Shown piece after piece: positions 34,541 to 43,580 of a DNA stretch of 64,000 nucleotides. The translations under genes were made by a program, and so were the position numbers. The DNA comes from Paenibacillus oleatilyticus (GTDB lineage Bacteria; Bacillota; Bacilli; Paenibacillales; NBRC-103111): contig NZ_JAHNZO010000014.1 of the NCBI RefSeq assembly GCF_018998565.1, forward strand, positions 117,306 through 181,305, in the 5' to 3' direction. How positions within the stretch are numbered: position 1 is the first letter of the stretch; every line of letters begins with the position of its first letter. The notes beneath the pieces were generated by a model. The model was not told the origin of the DNA. It did not search any database and saw only the letters and a program-made list of their open reading frames with translations.

Positions 34541-36484
34541 ATGCGTCCCTTGGATGTCCAAGGACAGCCAAAGTCATCACGGTCAAAGCTTGCCCGCATG
34601 GGTTGGAACAGCTTTATCGTTGCCGCAATGATTGGAATTCCCCTGCTTCTGGTATTTGGCATGGAGCTGATAGGACGGGGAACCGTACACGAGACCTGGA
34701 CTTGGCTAACCGCCAATTGGAAGCTGTTCGAATTAAATGCTTTGATTGTGTTTCTGGTGTTTGTGTTGATTTACTGTATCATCGGGTCGCTGGTGCTGTC
34801 TGTCGGCATTAGCGCCCTGCTGCTTTCGATCGTATCGCTGATCAGTTATTTCAAGGTCAAGCTGATCGGCGAGCCCTTCTTTCCATGGGACATTTTCCTG
34901 AACAAGGAGAGCATGAACATCCTGCCGCTGGTCACGACTCGTACCGCTCTTGTGCGGATCGGGCTGGTCTTCGCCATCGTGGCCGTGATCTTCCTGTTCC
35001 GCCTGTGGGTGCCGCGGCTGTCGCTGCGCCCTGTAACCCGGGTAGTCCTCGGCGCGCTGTGTATCTTCGCCTTGTACAGCTTCGGCGTGCGGGCTCCGTG
35101 GGTCGGAACGCTGCTGGACCGGGCGGGAGTGAACGAGATCGTCTGGAACCAGCAGGAAAACTACGGAACGAACGGGCTGTCCTTGGCGTTTACCATGAAC
35201 GTAAAAAATACGATCGTGCCGAAGCCGCCAGGCTACAGTGAGCCTACGATGGCCAGTTTGGCCGAAAGCCTGAACGACATGGTCGGTACGTCGACGGCGA
35301 ACGCCGCAAGCGGAGTGAAGCCGAACGTCATTTTTATTATGAACGAAGCGTTCTGGGACCCGACCTTGCTGCCGAATGTTACCTTCAGCGAAGACCCGGT
35401 GCCTACGGTGCACCGGCTTCAACAGGAGAGTACGTCGGGCTACCTGTTATCGCCGCAGTTCGGCGGCGGCACAAGCAATGTGGAATTTGAGGTGCTGACC
35501 GGGCAGTCCATGAGTTTTCTGCCGGCCGGCTCGGTGCCGTATCAGCAGTACATCAGTAAGCCGATTCCGAGCATGGCCAGCTATTTCAAGGGCCTCGGCT
35601 ACAAGAGCGCCGCGATCCATTCGTACGAAGGCTGGTTCTGGAACCGCGAGAACGTCTACAAGCATATGGGCTTCGACAGCTTCCTGAGCAAGGACGGCTT
35701 CCAGAATCCCGAATACCGCGGCGATTTCATCGCGGATGACGAGGTGTCCAAGAGCATTATCAAGGAAGTGGAGTCCAACGACAACCCGACGTTCATCTAT
35801 GCGGTCACCATGCAGAATCACGGCCCTTACGACGATCACCGCTACGGCAGCGACAATCCCGTTAAAGTTCAAGGCAGCCTTGACGATACGGCCCGCGATA
35901 CGCTGGAAACGTACGTGCACGGCGCCCGGGATGCGGACCGCAGCCTGCAGCTGTTGATCGATCATTTCGAAAAGTCCGGCGAGCCGACGGTTGTCGTGTT
36001 CTATGGCGATCATCTGCCGATGCTTGGGTACGATTACGATGTGTATGTGCAGTCCGGGTTCATTCCTACGGCCAAATCGGATCAATGGTCGCTGGAGGAG
36101 CTGAAAAAGATGCACAGCGTGCCTTTTGTGATGTGGTCCAACTTCGACATGGCGAAGGAGCAGGTGCCGGTGCTGAGCAACTCGTTCCTGAGCGCCTACG
36201 TGCTGGATCGGCTGCAGATGGAGAAGCCTGCCGCGCTGGCGTACAATGCCGAGCTGTCCAAGAAGATTCCGGGTCTGCTGCGCAATCTCGTCATCGATTC
36301 GGACGGACAGATGCATGCGTCGGTTCCGGCTTCGGCCGCTGCCGATGTGGAGAAGTACCGGGAGCTTCAATATGATGAAATGTTCGGAAAGCAGTATCTC
36401 GCCAAATATACCGGAGCTCCTTCTGCCGCCGGGGCAGCAGATCCGCAAGGCGGGAGAGCCGTGCCGAATGCCGACGGACATTAA
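34541..36484 (+). CDS. Lipoteichoic-acid-synthase-family sulfatase-fold enzyme
   Basis: 647 residues. There are five membrane helices in the first 190 residues and an extracellular alkaline-phosphatase-superfamily domain (about 255-580). Metal ligands fit the LtaS pattern: KPNVIFIMNEAFWD (Glu), catalytic Thr311 in GGGTSNVEFEVLTG, and VVVFYGDHLPMLG (Asp-His). Such enzymes polymerise glycerol phosphate from phosphatidylglycerol or add such groups to glycans. The Ser/Ala-rich tail is not conserved. LtaS itself or a YvgJ/YqgS-type paralogue cannot be separated by eye. Confidence 0.88.
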   Translation: MRPLDVQGQPKSSRSKLARMGWNSFIVAAMIGIPLLLVFGMELIGRGTVHETWTWLTANWKLFELNALIVFLVFVLIYCIIGSLVLSVGISALLLSIVSLISYFKVKLIGEPFFPWDIFLNKESMNILPLVTTRTALVRIGLVFAIVAVIFLFRLWVPRLSLRPVTRVVLGALCIFALYSFGVRAPWVGTLLDRAGVNEIVWNQQENYGTNGLSLAFTMNVKNTIVPKPPGYSEPTMASLAESLNDMVGTSTANAASGVKPNVIFIMNEAFWDPTLLPNVTFSEDPVPTVHRLQQESTSGYLLSPQFGGGTSNVEFEVLTGQSMSFLPAGSVPYQQYISKPIPSMASYFKGLGYKSAAIHSYEGWFWNRENVYKHMGFDSFLSKDGFQNPEYRGDFIADDEVSKSIIKEVESNDNPTFIYAVTMQNHGPYDDHRYGSDNPVKVQGSLDDTARDTLETYVHGARDADRSLQLLIDHFEKSGEPTVVVFYGDHLPMLGYDYDVYVQSGFIPTAKSDQWSLEELKKMHSVPFVMWSNFDMAKEQVPVLSNSFLSAYVLDRLQMEKPAALAYNAELSKKIPGLLRNLVIDSDGQMHASVPASAAADVEKYRELQYDEMFGKQYLAKYTGAPSAAGAADPQGGRAVPNADGH

Positions 36485-36522
36485 CTCCGGAGGACGCGGA
36501 ATAACGGATGACTCGCAGCAAC

Positions 36523-36559
36523 AAAAAGACGGTTGGACAAAGGTCCAGCCGTCTTTTTG
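36523..36559 (+). terminator. Rho-independent terminator
   Basis: AAAAAGACGG..GGAC pairs with GTCC..CCGTCTTTTT. Confidence 0.85.
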
Positions 36560-36600
36560 CGCTTTTTTTGCTTTGGTGGGCAAATCACTGCCTTTCCGCG

Positions 36601-36609
36601 CATACAATA
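36601..36609 (+). promoter_or_regulatory. Possible sigma-K -10 element (GerP-like genes)
   Basis: CATACAATA fits the sigma-K -10 consensus CATANNNTA and lies about 30 bases before the first GerP-like start. The same nine bases precede the YheC-like gene (50353-50361). No convincing -35 is spaced correctly. Confidence 0.45.
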
Positions 36610-36639
36610 TAGAATCAATGCCGAAAGCGGGTGGATTCT

Positions 36640-36867
36640 GTGACGACGCCGGCGATTAATATTTTTTATATCAAAATCAACAGCATCTCGAATAACGGCT
36701 CCTTCAGCATCGGGGATACGTTCCACCACGGCCATACGGTTCGTTCCAAAACGCAAGGAACCAACGCGTCCTTTGGAGACGAATCCCCGCCACGGTCCGA
36801 GATGCGCAATATTTATATCGATCCCGATCTGAACGACCAAGGGGAGCTCACGCTCTCTTCCAAGTGA
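36640..36867 (+). CDS. GerPA/GerPF-family spore germination protein
   Basis: 75 residues from GTG 36640 (36631 is an alternative). Family wording: INIFYIKINSISNNGSFSIGDTFHHGHTVRSKTQGTNASFGDES. GerP proteins help germinants pass the spore coat. It is followed by a second family member, an Hsp20 gene and a GerPC-like gene, which recalls a shortened gerP operon. Confidence 0.88.
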   Translation: MTTPAINIFYIKINSISNNGSFSIGDTFHHGHTVRSKTQGTNASFGDESPPRSEMRNIYIDPDLNDQGELTLSSK

Positions 36868-36921
36868 CGCATAAGCTTAACGTTTTACCAGTGGGCTTGC
36901 AAGCAGAAGGAGGCGCCAAAG

Positions 36922-37170
36922 ATGCCCAACATTATTAATGTTTTTAATATTAAAACGAACGGATTGTCCAAAAACGCGAACATTGATTTCGGCACGACGG
37001 TGCAAAACGGCCACACGGTCAACTTGAAAGTTGTCGGCGCCAATTTTGCTAACGGGGACTTATCTCCCGTTTCCTCGTTGATGATCAATGCCGCGGCGGA
37101 CCCCGATCTTGCAGATCAAACTCAGGCTGCATTCGGCAGCCCAACCGCGCCGGTGACGAATACCATCTAA
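36922..37170 (+). CDS. GerPA/GerPF-family spore germination protein
   Basis: 82 residues behind GAAGGAGGC. Family wording: INVFNIKTNGLSKNANIDFGTTVQNGHTVNLKVVGANFANGD. It is a paralogue of the preceding gene; the pair may correspond to the GerPA and GerPF roles. Confidence 0.9.
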   Translation: MPNIINVFNIKTNGLSKNANIDFGTTVQNGHTVNLKVVGANFANGDLSPVSSLMINAAADPDLADQTQAAFGSPTAPVTNTI

Positions 37171-37283
37171 CATGCAGCGGTATGCGGGCAGAAGGGACAA
37201 GAGGGCTGTATCGGAAGCTGCGAAACGGCACTTTTTCTGAATAGCAGTTTATGAGGCGGTCGGCCGTTAGGAGGCTTCGGGTT

Positions 37284-37724
37284 ATGGACATGGATAAACT
37301 GAAGCAGTGGATGGAGCTGGCACAGAAGCTCGAGAAAGGGGATTTTTGGAAGTCTGTATTCGAGGCAAAGGATGATGCGGCTTCCGAAGGCGCGGAGGGC
37401 AGTAAGCCAAGCCGGTATCCGGCGTACGATCTGTACGAGCGGGAGGAGGAGAATTGGGTCGTGCTGGAGCTTCCCGGGCTGTGCAAGGAGGACGTGGAGC
37501 TGACGCTGTCGGGCAACGAACTGACCGTGCGGGGCATTGCGAAGCCGCCGGTGGATAACGCCGTACCGCTTCATAAAGAACGTTTTTACGGACCGTTCGA
37601 GCGTACGATCCCGCTGCCGCAGCTGGGAGAGCAGTCTCCGGTCCATGCCTGCTTCGAGCGGGGGCTGCTGATTCTTAACTACGAAAGAATGCGGCGCAAA
37701 GACGAACATATCGAGATTGAATAA
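37284..37724 (+). CDS. Hsp20/alpha-crystallin-family protein
   Basis: 146 residues from ATG 37284 (TAGGAGG upstream). The alpha-crystallin domain spans about 55-140 (YPAYDLYEREEENWVVLELPGLCKEDVELTLSGNELTVRG ... FERTIPLPQLGEQSPVHACFERGLLILNY). It ends without the usual IXI tail motif. Its place between GerP-like genes suggests a spore-coat or late-sporulation protein (compare the CotM/CotP Hsp20 paralogues of B. subtilis) rather than a heat-shock gene. Confidence 0.88.
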   Translation: MDMDKLKQWMELAQKLEKGDFWKSVFEAKDDAASEGAEGSKPSRYPAYDLYEREEENWVVLELPGLCKEDVELTLSGNELTVRGIAKPPVDNAVPLHKERFYGPFERTIPLPQLGEQSPVHACFERGLLILNYERMRRKDEHIEIE

Positions 37725-37756
37725 TTTGGATGATTACAAAAAAAAGTGGGGATACG

Positions 37757-38290
37757 ATGAACAGGAAATCGCTCTTCGGGACAACGTCCAATTCCAACGC
37801 GCCCCCGCAGCAAGGCGGTAAGCAGGAAGAAGCGCAGCGGCTCCGTCAGCTGGAAGAACGGTTGAACCAGCTGATAGCGAAGCTGGAGGAACGGCAGACT
37901 CAGCCCGCCATTGTGATCCAATCGTTATCTATTGAGAAGGTGGTCGTTGAGCATGTCGATCTGAACAACAACCTCGGACAGCTGGGGATTCGGGACTTGA
38001 GCGGCAAACTAAACATCGGAGCAGCGTATACATACGGCAAGGAAGCCGACGGGAGCGGGAACGGAACAAGCCAGCCCGTGGCCGACGGAAAGCTTAAGTC
38101 GGAGGGCAAACCTAAGGCAGGCGGGAATCCCACAACGGAAGGCAAGCCCGCCTTTGACGGCAAAGCTGCCGCGGATCACAAACCCGGGGAGAACGGCAAA
38201 CCGGTTCAGGAGAACAAATCTGCTCCGGCTTCTCCGGGAAGCGATCCGCACCATGGCGGCCCCCGCATCCGCTTCGGCAGCAGGACGTAG
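37757..38290 (+). CDS. GerPC-like spore germination protein with repetitive tail
   Basis: 177 residues from ATG 37757 (GTGGGGA upstream). A coiled coil (EEAQRLRQLEERLNQLIAKLEER) is followed by VIQSLSIEKVVVEHVDLNNN and LSGKLNIGAAYTYG, the layout and end motif of GerPC. The last 85 residues are hydrophilic imperfect repeats rich in Gly-Lys-Pro (EGKPKAGGNPTTEGKP, FDGKAAADHKPGENGKP). GerPC is inferred; the tail is unusual. Confidence 0.6.
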   Translation: MNRKSLFGTTSNSNAPPQQGGKQEEAQRLRQLEERLNQLIAKLEERQTQPAIVIQSLSIEKVVVEHVDLNNNLGQLGIRDLSGKLNIGAAYTYGKEADGSGNGTSQPVADGKLKSEGKPKAGGNPTTEGKPAFDGKAAADHKPGENGKPVQENKSAPASPGSDPHHGGPRIRFGSRT

Positions 38291-38405
38291 GACAAGCCCA
38301 TGAGGCGCCCCTTTTCCTTTGCAAAAGGAATATGCTACAATTTGCTCAACAACCTATGATGTTATTTTTCATGACATAGGAAAGCAGAGTAGCGGGGGGA
38401 TTATT

Positions 38406-39722
38406 ATGGATTTGCGTAAACTGCGTCTGGACGAACCGGTGGCCGGGACGTTCAGCGAAGAACGGGACGAATACGAGCGGGATTATGCGCGGCTCATCCA
38501 ATCCCCGGCTTTTCGGCGGCTGCAGGGCAAATCGCAGGTATTCGGCGCCGGGTCCGGCGACTACTATCGGACAAGACTGACACATTCGATCGAGGTGTCA
38601 CAAATTGCCCGCGAGACGGCTCGGCGGCTTGGCGAGCACTATGAGTTTTTGCAGCGCAAGGAGCACCCTGGCTTGATGATGGACCCGGCGGTTGTGGAAT
38701 GCGCTGCGCTCGCGCACGATCTCGGACATCCGCCGTTCGGGCACAAAGGGGAAGAAGTGCTGAACCGGCTGCTTGCCGAAGAGCACGGCTTGGCTTACGA
38801 AGGCAATGCGCAAAATTTCCGCCTGCTGATGTTTCTGGAGAAGCGCGCCGGCAGCGGCAGCGGCCTCGATTTGACGGCATCGGTGCTGCTTGGGATTAAT
38901 AAATACCCGTATAATCTGGATACACCCGGACGGATTAAAGGCGTGTATCCGATGGAATGGGAAGGCATCGGCTATCTTCGCGACAAATGGAACATGCCGG
39001 CCGGCTGCTCGACGCTGGAGGCGCAGCTGATGGATTTGAGCGATGATATCGCTTATTCGACGCACGATATCGAGGACGGCATCCGCGCCGGCAAAATTCA
39101 GATGAACCGGACCTTTTTCGAGGACGACCGGTTGGCGATGCATCTGGTGGAAGAGATCGAGGGCGATCATGGGAATCTGGAGGTCGGCTGGGATCAGGTC
39201 GATATCAAGTCGATGGTCAAGCACGTGCTGGCTTCGTATCTGGAGCAGTGGGAGGAAATCTACGCGGCGTGCGACAACGAGGCCTCGCGGACCCGCAGAG
39301 AGATGAAAGCCCGCTGGGTGAGCGCTTTTGCCGGGCGTGTCGGCATTATCGACGATCCGAAGAAAGGCTGGAAGCGGGTCACGTTCGTTCGCGACGGACA
39401 GCAGGATTTGGAGCTGCTGCGGACGATGGAAATATTGAAAAAGCTGGCTTGGGTGACGCTGATCAAAGACTTCCGCGTACAGCGGCTCCAGAAGCGCAGC
39501 GAAATTATGATCCGGAGGCTGTGGGACAGCTTCAAGGTCCCTGAGGAAGGGCGCCTGATCATTCCGCCCGATTGGATCGAAAATTACGAACGGCATAAAA
39601 ACCGCTGGACATGGCCGCGCTTCGTGGCCGACTATCTCTCCGGCATGACGGATGCCTACGCGGAGAAGGTATACGCCGAGCTGTTTGCAAGCAAATCCGG
39701 CTCGATTTATGAGATGGATTAA
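38406..39722 (+). CDS. dgt: dGTP triphosphohydrolase-like HD-domain protein
   Basis: Cleaves dNTPs to nucleoside and triphosphate. 438 residues from ATG 38406 with GGGGGGA upstream. HD metal site: RLTHSIEVSQIA (His), AALAHDLGHPPFGHKGEE (His-Asp) and LSDDIAYSTHDIEDGI (Asp). FRRLQGKSQVFG is the family's N-terminal signature. An inverted repeat (CCTATG at 38351, CATAGG at 38373) lies in the leader. It stands alone between the GerP-like cluster and tgl. Confidence 0.93.
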   Translation: MDLRKLRLDEPVAGTFSEERDEYERDYARLIQSPAFRRLQGKSQVFGAGSGDYYRTRLTHSIEVSQIARETARRLGEHYEFLQRKEHPGLMMDPAVVECAALAHDLGHPPFGHKGEEVLNRLLAEEHGLAYEGNAQNFRLLMFLEKRAGSGSGLDLTASVLLGINKYPYNLDTPGRIKGVYPMEWEGIGYLRDKWNMPAGCSTLEAQLMDLSDDIAYSTHDIEDGIRAGKIQMNRTFFEDDRLAMHLVEEIEGDHGNLEVGWDQVDIKSMVKHVLASYLEQWEEIYAACDNEASRTRREMKARWVSAFAGRVGIIDDPKKGWKRVTFVRDGQQDLELLRTMEILKKLAWVTLIKDFRVQRLQKRSEIMIRRLWDSFKVPEEGRLIIPPDWIENYERHKNRWTWPRFVADYLSGMTDAYAEKVYAELFASKSGSIYEMD

Positions 39723-39812
39723 CGCTTTTGGGGTCTGATCCTGGCCCTTCCCGGCATATACTGGGAGCGAGCGTTAGTATCGCATCTCTGACGAGGAGGT
39801 GACCGGGTCCCC

Positions 39813-40646
39813 ATGATCGTTATTGCGGACGGCCAATCGTCGGTCGATATATCCGCCTGGGAACCGCCCGAGAGGGACATCTACGAGGAAAAACACAGGA
39901 GCCCCACGACGTACCAATATGATTCGGAAGGAGCGCTGCGCTTCGAGCTCAGGCTGCGGACGGCGATTGTCCAAGCGGCCAGAGATATGCAGAACAGCGC
40001 GGCGTCGTTCGCTTCCTTCAAGAAATCGCGCTGTAACGCAGCCTATTGGACCCGTACGGAGGATGGCGGATTTAAGATGAGGCGTGACGTACAACCCGCC
40101 GCAGCGATCCGCGATATTTTCTCGAACGGCCGGGCCTATGCGTTCGAATGCGCTACTGCCATCATTATCGTGCTGTACAAAGCGGTGCTGGAGACAATTG
40201 GAAGCCAGAAGTTCAACCGGCTGTTCTCCGACCTGTATTTGTATTCGTGGGAGGTAGACAGCGACCTGCGGCTGATCACGATTGCCGAGAAGATGCCGAC
40301 GTATTCGGGTGATATCCTGTATTTCAAAAATCCCGACGTCGATCCGGAATGGATGGAGTGGCAGGGAGAGAACGTGGTGAAGCTCGGAAACGACAGCTAT
40401 TTCGGCCATGGGATTGGCATCACGAATGCGGCAGGCATCATTGCGAAGCTCAATAAGCACCGCAAGCCCGGCAGCACAAAGTCCGCTTACATGATCGATC
40501 AGGTAACGTACCCGAATTACGTTTATTTGTACGAGGCGGCGTCTTCCCGGGTTCCGATTTCCCAGACGGCGCTTGCTTGGCTGCCGCCGGAAGCACACGG
40601 CCGGATTGTCGTTCGAATCGGCGGGAGAACCGCTATTTACGCTTGA
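39813..40646 (+). CDS. tgl: Protein-glutamine gamma-glutamyltransferase (spore transglutaminase)
   Basis: Cross-links spore-coat proteins through glutamine-lysine bonds. 277 residues, slightly longer than B. subtilis Tgl. Catalytic Cys113 lies in GRAYAFECATAIIIVLYKAVLE, followed by WEVDSDLRLI and the His-containing SYFGHGIGI. GAGGAGGTGA precedes the ATG. CATATACTG upstream (39755) is a weak sigma-K -10 candidate. A terminator follows. Confidence 0.95.
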   Translation: MIVIADGQSSVDISAWEPPERDIYEEKHRSPTTYQYDSEGALRFELRLRTAIVQAARDMQNSAASFASFKKSRCNAAYWTRTEDGGFKMRRDVQPAAAIRDIFSNGRAYAFECATAIIIVLYKAVLETIGSQKFNRLFSDLYLYSWEVDSDLRLITIAEKMPTYSGDILYFKNPDVDPEWMEWQGENVVKLGNDSYFGHGIGITNAAGIIAKLNKHRKPGSTKSAYMIDQVTYPNYVYLYEAASSRVPISQTALAWLPPEAHGRIVVRIGGRTAIYA

Positions 40647-40656
40647 GGCACGGCTT

Positions 40657-40701
40657 AAGGGATCTTTCGACGCGCGAAAACGCGTACGGAGATCCCTTTT
40701 T
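40657..40701. terminator. Terminator between convergent genes
   Basis: AAGGGATCT pairs with AGATCCCTT, with an inner CGCG stem and T/A runs on both sides. Confidence 0.85.
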
Positions 40702-40770
40702 GCTGCATGGGATAAGCGGCAGCGCCCGGCCCTGCTGTCTCGCAAGATAGCCCTGACCGGACGCGGGAGG

Positions 40771-41754
40771 TTACTGTAAGCTCTTCGCGATGCGAAGCAG
40801 ATCGTCTTGAGATACTTTCAGCGAAGGAGTCGTCACTTGGTACAGGATCGTGCTGCCGTCCTGCGTCTCCAGCCAAGCCAAGCTTTGCATCGCTCCCGTT
40901 TCGCTGAGCATGTGGTTGCGGTTCAACGTATAGTAGCCGTCCTTGCCCGATACGGAAACCTTCTCCGCGGTTGTCGATTCGCCGGTTAGGGTGCGGATGT
41001 CAGTCGCCGCATCGTCTCCGGAGAACACTTGGTAACGCACCTCGATTTGTTCTCCGTCACCGTTAACATAGACCAGCCCCGGCATATCCATCGGGGAGAC
41101 GGCTTCCCCTGCCGAAGGAGCCTTTTGCCAGACGATGGTTTGGTTCGCCGCCTCGGCTTTTTTTCGAAGCAAGCTATGGTACTGCTCATAGGTTGTAGCG
41201 TCGATGCCGCTTACAGGAGCCTCCAGCTCCGCCCGGACGAAGGCGAATCCGGCCGGCAGCGCCGTCGGTGTTTTAAACGGGGCGAAGCGCTTCTTCGTCT
41301 CCGTTTTCCATACGTCGATGTCCGTATAGGCGGCGGGGGCGGTAATTTTCAGCAGCGCCGGCAGCTTCCGCTTTTCAAGCTCCGCGCTGTATACGTAAGC
41401 GGACTCGCCCGAAGCGAGCTGGCTGTGTATGTCGCGCACCGATTGCGTCAGCTCGGCGGACAGGCTTGCGGGCAAGGTGGCCGCGGCTTGCTGGGTCAGC
41501 TCCACGCGAACCTTATCTGTCTGCATCGTATAGAGCAGGCTGGAAGCATAGGCGATGCCGGAAAACAGAAAGATGCACGCGGCGATAAGAGCCGCCCGGG
41601 TCGCGTATTTACGTTTGGCGGGTCTGAGGGACGGAGCCGTCACGCGGGTATGCTTCCGAATTAACGCTGCGATTCGATCGTCAAGCTGTGCAGGGGCGTG
41701 AAGGGTTCCGGCAAATTGCTGAAGCTCGGTTTTCAATTGATTTTCGATGGACAT
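40771..41754 (-). CDS. Membrane partner of the second sigma factor (DUF4367-like)
   Basis: 327 residues: cytosolic N-terminus about 1-48, one membrane helix (ATRAALIAACIFLFSGIAYASSLLY), and an extracellular part whose end (LAWLETQDGSTILYQVTTPSLKVSQDDLLRIAKSL) is DUF4367-like. AAGGAGG precedes the ATG. It overlaps the sigma gene by 22 bases and is presumably its anti-sigma factor. Confidence 0.8.
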   Translation of the reverse strand: MSIENQLKTELQQFAGTLHAPAQLDDRIAALIRKHTRVTAPSLRPAKRKYATRAALIAACIFLFSGIAYASSLLYTMQTDKVRVELTQQAAATLPASLSAELTQSVRDIHSQLASGESAYVYSAELEKRKLPALLKITAPAAYTDIDVWKTETKKRFAPFKTPTALPAGFAFVRAELEAPVSGIDATTYEQYHSLLRKKAEAANQTIVWQKAPSAGEAVSPMDMPGLVYVNGDGEQIEVRYQVFSGDDAATDIRTLTGESTTAEKVSVSGKDGYYTLNRNHMLSETGAMQSLAWLETQDGSTILYQVTTPSLKVSQDDLLRIAKSLQ

Positions 41755-42326
41755 GGGGCAAGTCCTCCTTCATTCGTTTCGATTAAATGGGCTGCTTGCT
41801 TGCGCAGCTTGGCCATGGCTGCGTGGTGCCTCGATTTGACCGTACCGGACGGAATGTCCAGCAGTTCCGCAATTTCGTCAAAGGTATGCTCCTGATAATA
41901 CCGCAGCACGACGACGCTCCGGAGCTTGTACGGCAGCTTATGGACAAGAGCGATCAGTTCGTACTGATGCTCGTGCTGCAGGAACAGCTCCTCCGTATCC
42001 GGGGTCCGCTCTTCCGTTTCCAGCAATCTGCTGCGCTCGTGCAGCCTGAATTTCCGCCACAGCTTTCGGTTCCAGTTGCAGGTTTGGCGGATCACGAGGC
42101 CAGTAAGCCAGGAGCGGAACGGCTTGCATCCGTCGTATTTTGCGAGCGACTTGAATAATTCGGCATACACCTCGCTGACCACGTCGCACGCGTCCTGTTT
42201 GCTGCCGATGAGAAGTGTGACCGTGCGGTATACGTGGTCTTTACTTTGCTCGTAAATCGTTTGAAACGCTTGTTCGTCTCCGCGGTTCGCTTGCTTGATC
42301 CAATCCTGCCATTCGGAATCTGTCAT
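41733..42326 (-). CDS. Sigma-70 family (ECF-type) RNA polymerase sigma factor
   Basis: 197 residues with region 2 (YEQSKDHVYRTVTLLIGSKQDACDVVSEVYAELFKSLAKYD) and region 4 (VVVLRYYQEHTFDEIAELLDIPSGTVKSRHHAAMAKLRKQ). It leads the operon with its DUF4367-like partner. A sequence with ECF-like spacing precedes it (42362-42391). Confidence 0.9.
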   Translation of the reverse strand: MTDSEWQDWIKQANRGDEQAFQTIYEQSKDHVYRTVTLLIGSKQDACDVVSEVYAELFKSLAKYDGCKPFRSWLTGLVIRQTCNWNRKLWRKFRLHERSRLLETEERTPDTEELFLQHEHQYELIALVHKLPYKLRSVVVLRYYQEHTFDEIAELLDIPSGTVKSRHHAAMAKLRKQAAHLIETNEGGLAPCPSKIN

Positions 42327-42361
42327 AGGCGGCCGGCCCCCCTATCGTTGTTTTTTCACTC

Positions 42362-42391
42362 TATATTGGTCCCGAGCTCCGGATTCGTTCG
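42362..42391 (-). promoter_or_regulatory. Weak ECF-like promoter candidate
   Basis: Minus strand: CGAACG, 16 bases, CCAATATA, at the same distance from the start as in the first sigma operon. The boxes only partly match; possible autoregulation. Confidence 0.35.
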
Positions 42392-42502
42392 TTTTTAGTT
42401 CAAAAAAATGTCATCGCACACGAAAAATAACCCCGGCAGGGCGGCGCCGGAGTCGGAGTACGGTACTGCTGCGGCTTTGGATGCGCAAGACGGAACGTAT
42501 CG

Positions 42503-43453
42503 TCAATGACCGTACATTTGGCGGATCGTCTCCGCCAGCCGGAGGAGGTCTGCGCGCAGCTCTTCCGGCTCCAGTACCTGCAGTCCGCCGCCGTACCCCG
42601 GAATGAGTCGCAGCGCGTACTCCGCCGTTTGGAAATCGGCGGTAAGCTCGGTCAGGCCGTCGGCAGCCGGGCGGGTGCCGCGGATTTTGACGAAGTGCTC
42701 CTCCTGCAGGAGAGCAAGCGTGGAAGCATCCGCTTGCAGCGTCACGAGATAGCTGGGCAGCCTGGACTTGAAGTCGGCCGTCGATTGCTCCCAGTAACGG
42801 GCCAGATCGAAGTCTGCCGGCCGCTCGAAGCTCTCCGGCCGGATGACGGCGCTGCGTATCCGGGAAACCCGGTAGGTGCGCATCTGGCCGTCTACGAGCC
42901 CGATCAAGTACCACGTGTTTCCTTTGACGACCAGCCCGAGCGGGCCGACTTCGCGCTCGACGACCTCGTCGCCTCGTCCGTAACGAATGGTCAGCAGTTG
43001 TTCCTCCCACACCGCCTCCTGCACGATGGACAGGCATGATACCTCCTCCGCAGGTCCGTACCACCCGGCTCCGTCCACGTGAATACGTTCGCGTACAGCC
43101 TCCGCATCCCGCCGCAGGGAGGGAGGCAAGGCGGCAAGCAGTTTCAACAAGGCCGCTTCAAAAGCCTCGCGCCAGCCCAAATCACGCATCATGCCGGAAC
43201 TGTGGGCGAGCAGGAGGGAGCGGATTTCATCGATTTTAAGTCCCGTGAGCTGGGAGCGGTAACCATCCGGCAGCACCCAGCCGCCGCCGGAGCCCCGTTC
43301 GGCATATAGCGGAATGCCGGAAGCGCTAAGCGCCTCCATGTCGCGGAAGATGGTCCGCTCTGATACTTCCAGCTGCTCGGCCAGCTCCCGCGAGGTCATT
43401 CGGCCACGGTTCTGCAGCAGCAATAAAATGGATAACAGTCGGTCCGCACGCAT
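42503..43453 (-). CDS. WYL-domain transcriptional regulator (YafY type), second copy
   Basis: 316 residues: helix-turn-helix ADRLLSILLLLQNRGRMTSRELAEQLEVSERTIFRDMEALSASG and WYL domain TIRYGRGDEVVEREVGPLGLVVKGNTWYLIGLVDGQMRTYRVSRI. AAGGAG precedes the ATG. It is divergent from an SDR gene remnant, so its natural target may have been lost. A palindrome between them resembles that of the other WYL regulator. Confidence 0.92.
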   Translation of the reverse strand: MRADRLLSILLLLQNRGRMTSRELAEQLEVSERTIFRDMEALSASGIPLYAERGSGGGWVLPDGYRSQLTGLKIDEIRSLLLAHSSGMMRDLGWREAFEAALLKLLAALPPSLRRDAEAVRERIHVDGAGWYGPAEEVSCLSIVQEAVWEEQLLTIRYGRGDEVVEREVGPLGLVVKGNTWYLIGLVDGQMRTYRVSRIRSAVIRPESFERPADFDLARYWEQSTADFKSRLPSYLVTLQADASTLALLQEEHFVKIRGTRPAADGLTELTADFQTAEYALRLIPGYGGGLQVLEPEELRADLLRLAETIRQMYGH

Positions 43454-43524
43454 GACAATTGCTCCTTGTACGTCGTAATTTTAAGATCCGTTTGAGTCAT
43501 CGGATATATTTATTTTATCACAGC

Positions 43525-43547
43525 AATATGACAAGGGTTGACATATT
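43525..43547. promoter_or_regulatory. Palindrome upstream of WYL regulator, copy 2
   Basis: AATATG-N11-CATATT with core ATGACA-N5-TGACAT. It contains TTGACA, a possible -35 for the divergent remnant. Confidence 0.65.
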
Positions 43548-43580
43548 AGGATTGATAGGATGAAAGCGTAAAAAGGAGAC

